From assembly GCA_017614655.1 (NCBI GenBank), contig JAGABO010000078.1, positions 1 through 5,453 of the forward strand: a stretch of DNA of 5,453 bases. Reading direction: 5' to 3'. The position numbers and the translations under genes were made by a program. Shown one piece after another: positions 1 through 5,453 of the stretch. This DNA comes from Treponema sp. (GTDB lineage Bacteria > Spirochaetota > Spirochaetia > Treponematales > Treponemataceae). How positions within the stretch are numbered: position 1 is the first letter of the stretch; each line of letters starts with the position of its first letter. The notes below the pieces were generated by a model. It made no database searches. It had not been told where the DNA came from and saw only the letters and a list, made by a program, of their open reading frames with translations.

Positions 1-21
1 AGAAGAACTCTTCATATAAAG

Positions 22-1149
22 CTAGTCCAGATCAATAAGGGCAATCTTGTAAGTATTGTCTTCAAAAATCCACTTAAGATCCTGAACCTTAACTTCTCCT
101 GCCCGTCCTATATCAAGTTCCTTCTGAGTTGAATCAGCAAGCACTCTTATACTTACGGCATTAGAGTTACTCATCCAGAAACGGAATCCGTTACGTGCAC
201 CGAGTGTAAGAGTTTCACCGGATCTGTAGTAAGCTTCGATATAATCATCATTGTCGATTCTGTAGCGGAAGAAACATGCACCGCGGAAAACAATTTCGAC
301 CGTGAACGGGAATGCAGTACGGCTTGAATTTGTTTCGTGAATAACAGTTCCGCGTTTTGAAGAATCAGAAACAACTTCGATTTCTTCGTTTATCTCTTCC
401 TGAGTTTTTTCTGAATTTGAATTAATCAGTGAAAGTGCAAGATCCGTATCTGTAAGGAAGATTCTGACCTGTGCGCCGTAATTTTCGGCTCTGTCGCTTA
501 CATCTTCAAGATAAAGGTTGATTTCTGCCCTTCCGTCACCGTTAATGTCTAAATCGCGGGATTCACCGAAATCCACGACCTGCTTTCCGGACGGAGTATC
601 AAGTACAAGTTTTCCGATGCAGCCGCTTACAGTTACGATTTCGAACTTATTTTCATCTTCACGCTGGGGAACCATAAGCTGATCCCCTTTGTAAAGACGG
701 TGTTTTTCTATTTCTCCGCCGATTCTATACGAGTGAACTTTTACAGACTCAGCAAGACGGGCTTCTTTTTCTGCAATTTTTCCGGGCACATCAAGAATAA
801 TATAGTAAAGCCATATAGCAGCCGCTGCAAGAAAAACAAGAACTGAACAGACAACAAGCGGGACAACCCACTTAGGCCTGTGTTTTTCCAGAAGCTGAAC
901 CGGAACCGGTGTTTCCTGAATTCTCTTTGCATTATAGAGTTTAAGAACTTCTTCTCTGTCTGCTTCAAGATAATCAGAATAATTCTTTAAGAATCCTATA
1001 AGATAGGGTTCCCCGGGAAAGTCCTGTTCCCTCTCCTTTTCCATTGCTTCTATATACTTTCGCGAAATTGTTGTATCACGAGCTGCAGTTTCTATTTCTA
1101 TTCCTTTTTCTTCGCGTTTTTTTCTTAAGATTTCACCGTAACTTTCCAT
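22..1149 (-). CDS. rodZ: RodZ-like cytoskeletal/morphogenesis protein (HTH_25 + TM + DUF4115-like)
   Basis: A 375-residue protein with RodZ architecture. Residues about 4-75 form a Cro/CI-type helix-turn-helix (GEILRKKRE..., ISRKYIEAME, then FPGEPYLIGFLKNYSDYL), matching the RodZ pattern of a recognition-like helix followed by a (L/F)PG turn. In known RodZ this domain binds MreB in the cytoplasm rather than DNA. Residues about 94-119 are one strongly hydrophobic membrane helix preceded by basic residues (KHRPK), implying N-in/C-out. Outside lie a domain of about 100 residues (140-240), a polar acidic linker (243-277) and a DUF4115-like beta domain (279-355; RYRIDNDDYIEAYYRSGETL, then an FWMSNSNAVSIRV strand pair). 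The middle domain is an addition to the E. coli layout and holds DINGDGRAE at 201-209. The start is the ATG preceded by AGGA at 8 bases; that site overlaps the lolA stop codon, so coupling is likely. It is the last complete gene of the run. The family call is good; the MreB partnership is inferred. Confidence 0.8.
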   Translation of the reverse strand: MESYGEILRKKREEKGIEIETAARDTTISRKYIEAMEKEREQDFPGEPYLIGFLKNYSDYLEADREEVLKLYNAKRIQETPVPVQLLEKHRPKWVVPLVVCSVLVFLAAAAIWLYYIILDVPGKIAEKEARLAESVKVHSYRIGGEIEKHRLYKGDQLMVPQREDENKFEIVTVSGCIGKLVLDTPSGKQVVDFGESRDLDINGDGRAEINLYLEDVSDRAENYGAQVRIFLTDTDLALSLINSNSEKTQEEINEEIEVVSDSSKRGTVIHETNSSRTAFPFTVEIVFRGACFFRYRIDNDDYIEAYYRSGETLTLGARNGFRFWMSNSNAVSIRVLADSTQKELDIGRAGEVKVQDLKWIFEDNTYKIALIDLD

Positions 1150-1159
1150 TTATACGTTC

Positions 1160-1819
1160 CTACTCAGAAAGAAGAAAATTGTTATAATTATTTGCAGAAG
1201 AAGGCGGATCATACACAAACCTTTTCTCGCTCATATTTGTATTTATATGATAATTGAAAAAATCAAATACATAGGTAACTCCGGCCGGAGTCTGAGCTTC
1301 TATTCTGCGGATAAGTTTTTCGTCCGGAAGAATGGAAACTTCCATCTGAGAAAATGCTTCTGAAGAAGAACGGCGGTACAGAACAAACTTAACGACCATC
1401 TCGTCACTGTCGCTGTCGAGGGGAACTGCATCCTGACCTGTCTTATACTGAACGGTATAATAACGCCTCATAAGTGATAAACCTGTTGCAGTATTTGCAA
1501 GATTTGTATCTACGTGCTGTTCAAGAATTGCAGCTGATCCCGGAAGATAAATAACAAGATCATCTCCGTTAAATACAACACACTGTTCAGGAGGTTCCGT
1601 AAAATCGATGCGGAGCATTTCCGGTTTTTTAAAGCTAACCTTTCCGGTCATGGCATCCTTTCCGATCTTTATATCTACATCAGCTTCGTAGTCATTAAAT
1701 GTAGCATAGTAGTCACTCACTGATTTAAAGAATTCGCTTGCAGTAACAACCTGCGCACAAAGAGATGCAGATGCAGTCATCAAAATAAAAAACAAAGATG
1801 CAAAAATAAACTTTTTCAT
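1160..1819 (-). CDS. lolA: LolA-like outer-membrane lipoprotein carrier protein
   Basis: A 219-residue exported protein. Residues 1-22 are a classical signal peptide: MKK, a hydrophobic core, then ASLCA, with likely signal peptidase I cleavage after A22. The mature part shows the LolA fold signature: a GKVSFKKPEMLRIDF block (59-73), then EPPEQCVVFNGDDLVIYLP (75-93), and the late FVYDPPSSAN (201-210) that corresponds to the usual FxFxPPxG ending. R70 sits where LolA has its conserved 'LR' arginine. LolA takes lipoproteins released by LolCDE and carries them across the periplasm; spirochaetes are not known for a clear LolB, so the final acceptor is uncertain. The ATG has a good Shine-Dalgarno, AGAGGT, 5 bases upstream (1825-1830). 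The gene begins 13 bases after the upstream oxidoreductase and ends 10 bases before rodZ. Length is close to the family norm. The short NNYNNFLLSE tail is not distinctive. Confidence 0.82.
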   Translation of the reverse strand: MKKFIFASLFFILMTASASLCAQVVTASEFFKSVSDYYATFNDYEADVDIKIGKDAMTGKVSFKKPEMLRIDFTEPPEQCVVFNGDDLVIYLPGSAAILEQHVDTNLANTATGLSLMRRYYTVQYKTGQDAVPLDSDSDEMVVKFVLYRRSSSEAFSQMEVSILPDEKLIRRIEAQTPAGVTYVFDFFNYHINTNMSEKRFVYDPPSSANNYNNFLLSE

Positions 1820-1832
1820 TTCTTACCTCTTC

Positions 1833-2972
1833 TTAAAACCTGCGTTTTATTTCTTCAAGTATCGCAAGTGCGTTCATTCCGGTCTGAAGCGAAGATCTGA
1901 GTTCTTCTTTTCCATCCAGAAATGCAACGGCATTTTTTATCATATTTGAAAAGTACAGTGTTTTCTTTGGAATTGAAACACTCTTATCCGAAACAAGTGA
2001 ATGAAACCTTTCGTAAAGGGGACTTTCCTCTGAACGGTAAAGTTTACAGTATCCGTTTCCTATGCATACACGACCTTCCGTTCCTGTAAGCACAAGTTCA
2101 AACTGGAAAAACTTACTTCTGCCTGATATAAACAGATTTACAGACGGGCACAGATGTGTTCTGTAGAAAGCATTTACCTGACGGAGTTTTCCGAATTCAT
2201 CCCTTACGATTCCTGTTAACTCCGGACGGTTAAGAATAGAATTAACAGTTATCTTTCCGGAATTATCTGATGAATCATTCTTGAAGAAAATGTCGTTACC
2301 TTCTTTCTTTCCTTTACCGGGTTCTTTTTCTGGAATCTGAATCAAATTAGAAGGAGACTTCTGATCTTCAAGAAAATACAGAAGTATATCAACAAGATGC
2401 GTTCCGTCATGCAGAAGTGAATAAGCACCTGTCTTTTCTTCCTCTGCATTATATACTGCCAGAGCCGAATAAAGACCTGCCTTTATTTCCTGAAGTTCAC
2501 CTATTTCGGAAAGGAACTTCTTTGCAGCAGCATAATCTTCCGAGAATCGCCTTTCATGATTAACAAGCACGGGAACATTATTTTTTTCGGAAGCTTCCTT
2601 TATTAAAAGAGCTTCTTTCATGTTAAGTGCAACCGGTTTTTCCAGAATAACAAGGCGCGGTTTTGCATTTATGGCACGAATTGCTTCGTTAAGATGGGCA
2701 CTTTCGTTTACTGCAATCGTAATAATATCGGGAGCATGATTTCTGTAAAGTTCAGAACTGTCGGTATAAACGGCAGCTCCTTTTACAGCTTTCTGCCAGT
2801 CTGCAAAAGTTTCGGTATTCTTATCGCAGCCTGCAACAATCTTTATGCGGGAATTTGCAAGCAGAGCCATTGTGTGACTTGCCGGCTGTTCCCGTTTTTT
2901 GTCGAGACCAAGTGAATATCCGATTCTTCCCAGCCCGATAATTGCAGCTGAGTAAACTTTATCCTGTGCCAT
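1833..2972 (-). CDS. Gfo/Idh/MocA-family NAD(P)-dependent oxidoreductase
   Basis: A 379-residue protein. The N-terminal Rossmann domain carries GLGRIG at 13-18 (the GxGxxG dinucleotide loop), an acidic D50 at the end of the second strand (AGCD), and the family hallmark EKP at 111-113, whose lysine is usually catalytic. The C-terminal beta-sheet domain contains HDGTHLVD (188-195), which fits the family's D-x-G-x-H-x-x-D active-site pattern (D189, H192). Members oxidise or reduce sugars, inositols, amino sugars or related compounds; nothing visible fixes the substrate. A charged, glycine/serine/lysine-rich stretch (about 203-240, with EKEPGKGKKEGND) looks like an inserted flexible loop. The ATG lies one base after the purB stop (TAA-A-ATG). 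There is no well-placed Shine-Dalgarno, only AAAGAG about 16 bases upstream, so translation probably depends on ribosomes finishing purB. The family call is firm; the specific function is unknown. Confidence 0.88.
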   Translation of the reverse strand: MAQDKVYSAAIIGLGRIGYSLGLDKKREQPASHTMALLANSRIKIVAGCDKNTETFADWQKAVKGAAVYTDSSELYRNHAPDIITIAVNESAHLNEAIRAINAKPRLVILEKPVALNMKEALLIKEASEKNNVPVLVNHERRFSEDYAAAKKFLSEIGELQEIKAGLYSALAVYNAEEEKTGAYSLLHDGTHLVDILLYFLEDQKSPSNLIQIPEKEPGKGKKEGNDIFFKNDSSDNSGKITVNSILNRPELTGIVRDEFGKLRQVNAFYRTHLCPSVNLFISGRSKFFQFELVLTGTEGRVCIGNGYCKLYRSEESPLYERFHSLVSDKSVSIPKKTLYFSNMIKNAVAFLDGKEELRSSLQTGMNALAILEEIKRRF

Positions 2973-2973
2973 T

Positions 2974-4398
2974 TTATTTTTTCATGAGCTCTTTATATTT
3001 CTGTGCAAGTCTCTTTGATTTTACTTCTGCAAGTCCGCAGTAATTAGACGGATGCTCAAAGAAGTTTTCCGGATTTGCAATGCCAAGCTTTTCCAGCTGA
3101 GCCGTAATCTTTGCATAAGCTTCGGTATGAGTCTTAAGAACTTCAAAGAAGGTTTTTCCTGTCTGTTCTGCTTCGAGAGTGATTTTGCGGATTACTTCGT
3201 GTCCGTCATTTACACCTGCTTCTCCAAGGAGAATGTAGGCAGGTTCAGCAAGAACGCCACCCTTAACTTTTCCACCGGCATTTTCAAGATTGCGTGCCAT
3301 GCTTTCCTTGTCTGCATTAAGACCGGCAACAACGCTGTCCATACGGGCAACTGCCATTGTAAATCCTGCAACATAATCTGCGATAAATCTCTGGCTTGCA
3401 CTGTTTGTTAAGTCTCGCTGATGTTCAGAAATCTGATCCATATAGAAAGTAAGTACGCGCGGAGCCATTGCCTTCCACAGTGATTTAACATGTTCTGAGT
3501 TCCACGGATTGCGCTTCTGCGGCATTGTAGAAGAGCCAACCTGAGTAGAAGCAAAGTATTCAAATACTTCACCGATTTCGCTTCTCTGAAGGTTGCGTAA
3601 ATCATCAGCAAGATTTGCAATAATTCCGAAGGCAACATTCATCTCTAAAAGAAGACGAAGCAGGTATTCCGGCTCTACAAGCTGATTTGAATATTCGCTC
3701 GGTTCAAGCCCAAGGAAGCCAAGATATGTGCGTTCAAGTTCTTCCGGATCCTTTACAATCATTGAAGGACCGTTGTAGCTTCCGACAGGACCTGCAAGTT
3801 TTCCCTTAAGCTGATTAGAAAGTTCTTCTATGCGGAGGATTGATTTTCCAAGGCGGGAAACAAATTCTGCAATACTCCAGCCGAAAGTGATCGGAACAGC
3901 ATGCTGACCGTGAGTGCGTCCTACCTGAGGAGTTGCACATTCGCGTTCTGCTATGTCGCACAGATGTCCTTCCAGTTTCTTAAGATAAGGAAGCACTACA
4001 TTCTGAGTAACGTCGCGCATACGGCAGGAAAGGGCCGTATCAAGAATGTCAACGGAAGTTGCGCCAAGATGAATAAAAGGACCGATTTCTGCAGAAACCT
4101 TTGTCTTCATTACATTTACAAGCGCACGGATGTTATGCTTTGTTTTTTCTTCTTCTGCGTATACTTCGGCAGGATCAATAGAAGAAGCAACTGAATCAAG
4201 TTCAGAAGCCGTTGCGTCGGTTAAAAGCCCGCGAAGCTTAAGGTGAGCCTTTACAAGAGCTGCCTCACACTTTGCGCAGGAACGTACAGAAGCCTCTTCC
4301 GAAATATATCCGGAGAGTAAATCAAATGCATCTTTTTCAGAAAGTGAATAACGATGGTCAATACATGAAATGTTTTCAAAAATACCGCGTGTTTCCAT
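2974..4398 (-). CDS. purB: Adenylosuccinate lyase (fumarase/aspartase superfamily)
   Basis: A lyase of 474 residues from the ATG at 4398 (481 if the in-frame TTG at 4419 is used). PurB acts twice in purine synthesis: it cleaves SAICAR to AICAR and adenylosuccinate to AMP, releasing fumarate, in the cytoplasm. Numbered from the ATG, the protein shows IDHRYS near the N-terminus (13-18), TSVDILDTA (114-122), GRTHGQHAVPITFG (160-173) with general-acid His163, and the superfamily signature GSSTMPQKRNP (288-298), whose serine is the catalytic base. The signature has Gln where many PurB proteins have His (MPHK), a variant also seen elsewhere in the superfamily. ATG is preferred because family N-termini start just before the IDxRYS motif and because a -10-like element overlaps the TTG region. 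Neither start has a Shine-Dalgarno. It is the first gene of the four-gene run. Other superfamily lyases are possible but less likely, given the N-terminal motif and overall length. Confidence 0.85.
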   Translation of the reverse strand: METRGIFENISCIDHRYSLSEKDAFDLLSGYISEEASVRSCAKCEAALVKAHLKLRGLLTDATASELDSVASSIDPAEVYAEEEKTKHNIRALVNVMKTKVSAEIGPFIHLGATSVDILDTALSCRMRDVTQNVVLPYLKKLEGHLCDIAERECATPQVGRTHGQHAVPITFGWSIAEFVSRLGKSILRIEELSNQLKGKLAGPVGSYNGPSMIVKDPEELERTYLGFLGLEPSEYSNQLVEPEYLLRLLLEMNVAFGIIANLADDLRNLQRSEIGEVFEYFASTQVGSSTMPQKRNPWNSEHVKSLWKAMAPRVLTFYMDQISEHQRDLTNSASQRFIADYVAGFTMAVARMDSVVAGLNADKESMARNLENAGGKVKGGVLAEPAYILLGEAGVNDGHEVIRKITLEAEQTGKTFFEVLKTHTEAYAKITAQLEKLGIANPENFFEHPSNYCGLAEVKSKRLAQKYKELMKK

Positions 4399-4400
4399 AA

Positions 4401-4436
4401 TCAGCACATTATCGCACAAACGGCAATAAAAATCTA
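4401..4436 (-). promoter_or_regulatory. Candidate extended -10 promoter for purB and the downstream run
   Basis: On the minus strand, TGC-GATAAT (TG at 4416-4415, hexamer 4413-4408) fits an extended -10 element with 5 of 6 consensus bases. With a 17-base spacer the -35 position (4436-4431) reads TAGATT, only 3 of 6, which is usual for extended -10 promoters. Initiation about 7 bases downstream would fall near A4401, three bases before the purB ATG. The 135-base gap after the SDR gene supports an independent promoter here. This is sequence inference only. Confidence 0.42.
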
Positions 4437-4465
4437 GTATCGGAAACAGCGTAAAATCTTAAGTC

Positions 4466-4500
4466 GCGGCCGGAAAACTGCAGAAAACGTTTCCAGCCGC
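4466..4500 (-). terminator. GC-rich hairpin after the SDR gene; probable terminator
   Basis: Arms 4490-4500 and 4466-4476 form an 11-pair stem with a 13-base loop, starting 33 bases after the SDR stop codon. One pair (4495/4471) is U-G in minus-strand RNA but would be a C-A mismatch in plus-strand RNA, so the fold suits a minus-strand transcript. The following sequence (GACUUAAGAUUUUACG) is only weakly U-rich, so termination may be partial or the hairpin may protect the SDR mRNA 3' end. Confidence 0.5.
4481..4496. promoter_or_regulatory. LacI/PurR/cre-like palindrome upstream of purB
   Basis: CAGAAAACGTTTCCAG is an imperfect palindrome centred on CG (6 of 8 positions symmetric). Its AAACGTTT core is shared by LacI/GalR-family operators such as E. 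coli PurR boxes and Gram-positive cre sites. It sits about 70 bases upstream of the candidate purB -10, and it also forms part of the loop and right arm of the hairpin at 4466-4500, so the symmetry may serve RNA folding instead. No regulator gene is visible in the window. Confidence 0.25.
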
Positions 4501-4506
4501 TCAAAC

Positions 4507-4522
4507 TACCAGTTATCTGGCA
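4507..4522 (-). other. Small hairpin just after the SDR stop codon
   Basis: Minus-strand RNA can pair UGCCAG (4522-4517) with CUGGUA (4512-4507) around a 4-base loop, six pairs including one G-U that would be a mismatch in the other strand's RNA. It begins 11 bases after the SDR stop and stands directly before the larger hairpin at 4500-4466. The two in tandem look like a transcript 3' end, though this stem alone is weak. Confidence 0.3.
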
Positions 4523-4533
4523 GCTGTAATTTA

Positions 4534-5307
4534 CTACATTGCTGTATAGCCGCCGTCTACAGGAAGAATTACGCCGGTTACATAGCTTGAAGCCGGACTT
4601 GAAAGGAAAATTGCAGCCGTATCAAGTTCACCTTCGTTTCCGTAGCGTGAAAGCGGAATCATTGTCTGTGCATTCTGCTGGAAAAAGTCAGAGTCCAGGG
4701 TTTCTTTTGTAAGCGGGCTGTAAAAATATCCAGGGCAGATTGAATTTACATTGATGCCGTACTTTCCCCACTCTGCAGCAAGTCCACGCGTAAGGTTTAC
4801 GACACCACCTTTTGCAGCATGATACGGTGAACAGGGAGCAACCTTATTTCCAACCATTCCGTACATTGATGCTATATTGATGATTCTTCCGTATTTTGCA
4901 GGAATCATGGCTTTTTTTGCAACTGCACGGGCAAACTTAAAGGTACCTCCTAAATCAACATTGAGTTCATTAAAAAACTGATCGTCAGTAATGTCTTCGG
5001 CAGGGGCTACGGCACCGGTACCGGCATTATTTACAAGAATATCTATGCGGCCGAATTTAGAAAGAACTTCATCAACACAGGCATTTACCCTGTAGGTATC
5101 TGTTATATCACACTGAATGGCAAGAGTTTCGACACCAAAATCTTTTGAAATTTCTGAAGCAACTGAATCTATAAGCTCCTTTCTTCTTGCAACTGCAACA
5201 ATTTTTGCTCCCTGATTTGCAAGGGCACGTGCCATCTGAACTCCAAGTCCTGTTGAACAGCCTGTAATAACAGCAACCTGACCGGAAAGATCAAAATAAT
5301 TATTCAT
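4534..5307 (-). CDS. SDR-family NAD(P)-dependent oxidoreductase (gluconate 5-dehydrogenase-like)
   Basis: A 257-residue classical short-chain dehydrogenase/reductase of normal family length. The cofactor loop is TGCSTGLG (15-22; TGxxxGxG). RR at 41-42, at the end of the second strand, suggests NADP(H). D67 (CDI) contacts adenine in the family, and NNAG is at 93-96. The catalytic tetrad is N116, S147, Y162 and K166 (YHAAK). S147 and Y162 are 15 apart instead of the common 13, because of a two-residue insertion in the loop between them. INIASMYG followed by CPGYF (191-195) resembles proteins annotated as gluconate 5-dehydrogenase, which interconvert gluconate and 5-ketogluconate; 3-oxoacyl-ACP reductase or another sugar/polyol reductase remains possible. 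The end PVDGGYTAM is typical. The ATG has AAGGAG 7 bases upstream (5315-5320) and its own promoter. Hairpins follow the stop, so it is probably transcribed alone. Family certain, substrate not. Confidence 0.88.
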   Translation of the reverse strand: MNNYFDLSGQVAVITGCSTGLGVQMARALANQGAKIVAVARRKELIDSVASEISKDFGVETLAIQCDITDTYRVNACVDEVLSKFGRIDILVNNAGTGAVAPAEDITDDQFFNELNVDLGGTFKFARAVAKKAMIPAKYGRIINIASMYGMVGNKVAPCSPYHAAKGGVVNLTRGLAAEWGKYGINVNSICPGYFYSPLTKETLDSDFFQQNAQTMIPLSRYGNEGELDTAAIFLSSPASSYVTGVILPVDGGYTAM

Positions 5308-5314
5308 TAAAAAT

Positions 5315-5320
5315 CTCCTT
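5315..5320 (-). promoter_or_regulatory. Ribosome binding site of the SDR gene
   Basis: AAGGAG on the minus strand lies 7 bases before the ATG at 5307. It is the strongest Shine-Dalgarno in the window and fixes the SDR start. It contrasts with purB and the Gfo/Idh gene, which have none that is well placed. Confidence 0.8.
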
Positions 5321-5339
5321 ACCTCTGCAGAGTTAATTT

Positions 5340-5375
5340 GCGTGCTATTGTACAGTATTTTTATTTTCGTGTCAC
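5340..5375 (-). promoter_or_regulatory. Sigma-70-type promoter of the SDR gene
   Basis: Minus-strand GTGACA (5375-5370, 5 of 6 of TTGACA) and TACAAT (5352-5347, 5 of 6 of TATAAT) are separated by exactly 17 bases. Initiation near 5340 gives a leader of about 33 bases containing the AAGGAG ribosome site. The -35 box would lie inside the last codons of the possible upstream gene ending at 5361. Confidence 0.65.
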
Positions 5376-5453
5376 ATGGTTTACCAGCAGCACGAAAGAA
5401 AGAATAAGAATATAAAGAACTTCTCCTTTAATGAACTGAATGTTACAGACGGC
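5361..5453 (-). CDS. Possible C-terminal end of an upstream membrane protein (partial)
   Basis: A minus-strand frame is open from the window edge to a TAA at 5363-5361 and gives 30 residues. They begin AVCNIQFIKGEV, continue with a hydrophobic stretch LYILILSFVLLV, and end NHVTRK. A hydrophobic helix followed by a short basic tail is a common membrane-protein ending, and the codon choice (many CTT and ATT) resembles the neighbours. Thirty codons can stay open by chance. A plus-strand frame from ATG 5376 to the window edge is also open (MVYQQHERKNKN...) but has no ribosome site. No family can be named. Confidence 0.35.
   Translation of the reverse strand, partial: AVCNIQFIKGEVLYILILSFVLLVNHVTRK

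Noticed and set aside
741..968. Second minus-strand frame of 75 codons overlapping rodZ
   Set aside because: It overlaps the juxtamembrane and membrane coding part of rodZ in another frame. Its hydrophobic look comes from the T-rich codons of the real membrane helix.
1748..1819. LolA signal peptide with Cys21 as a possible lipoprotein lipobox
   Set aside because: The residues before the Cys are A-S-L; Leu at -1 does not fit even the relaxed spirochaete lipobox, and ASLCA-Q is a fair signal peptidase I site. LolA proteins are soluble.
2694..2915. Plus-strand open frame opposite the Gfo/Idh Rossmann domain
   Set aside because: The opposite strand encodes conserved GxGxxG and surrounding motifs; the plus-strand frame has no ribosome site or domain.
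3052..3411. Plus-strand open frame of 119 codons opposite purB
   Set aside because: It lies wholly inside purB, which has clear family motifs. The translation is Cys/Phe/Ser-rich without recognisable domains, as expected of an antisense shadow.
4420..4533. Riboswitch or small RNA in the gap before purB
   Set aside because: The two simple hairpins explain the visible structure. No conserved purine-riboswitch-like junction or loop motifs were seen, and the candidate transcription start lies downstream of them.
5376..5453. Plus-strand frame from ATG 5376 to the window edge as a divergent gene
   Set aside because: No Shine-Dalgarno precedes the ATG, the peptide is low-complexity Lys/Asn/Gln, and the minus-strand frame over the same bases looks more protein-like. 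Too short to decide firmly.

Overview
The window reads as a piece of a host-associated spirochaete chromosome, most likely Treponema or a close relative. This is inferred from the moderate GC content, the codon habits, and a LolA-like carrier next to a RodZ-like morphogenesis protein with an extra periplasmic domain. No rRNA or other taxonomic marker is present, so the assignment is provisional. Every well-supported gene lies on the minus strand, so transcription runs from high to low coordinates.

In transcription order: (1) 5453-5361, the apparent C-terminal tail of an upstream gene ending in a hydrophobic helix (tentative). (2) A promoter with near-consensus -35 and -10 boxes at 5375-5347, driving a single SDR-family oxidoreductase (5307-4534) of the gluconate 5-dehydrogenase-like / 3-oxoacyl-ACP-reductase-like type. 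(3) A 135-base gap with two hairpins, a LacI-family-operator-like palindrome and a candidate extended -10 promoter. (4) A tight four-gene run: adenylosuccinate lyase purB (4398-2974), a Gfo/Idh/MocA-family oxidoreductase (2972-1833), a LolA-like periplasmic lipoprotein carrier (1819-1160) and a RodZ-like membrane HTH protein (1149-22). Spacings in the run are 1, 13 and 10 bases, so it is almost certainly one transcript.

Functionally, the run joins purine nucleotide synthesis (PurB), an oxidoreductase of unknown substrate, and two envelope-building proteins: LolA for lipoprotein transport and RodZ for MreB-linked cell shape. No mobile element, CRISPR array, tRNA or rRNA was seen. No wholly new system is evident. 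The points most worth a second look are the possible leaderless start of purB, the palindrome embedded in the hairpin before purB, and the Ca-binding-like loop in the RodZ periplasmic region.
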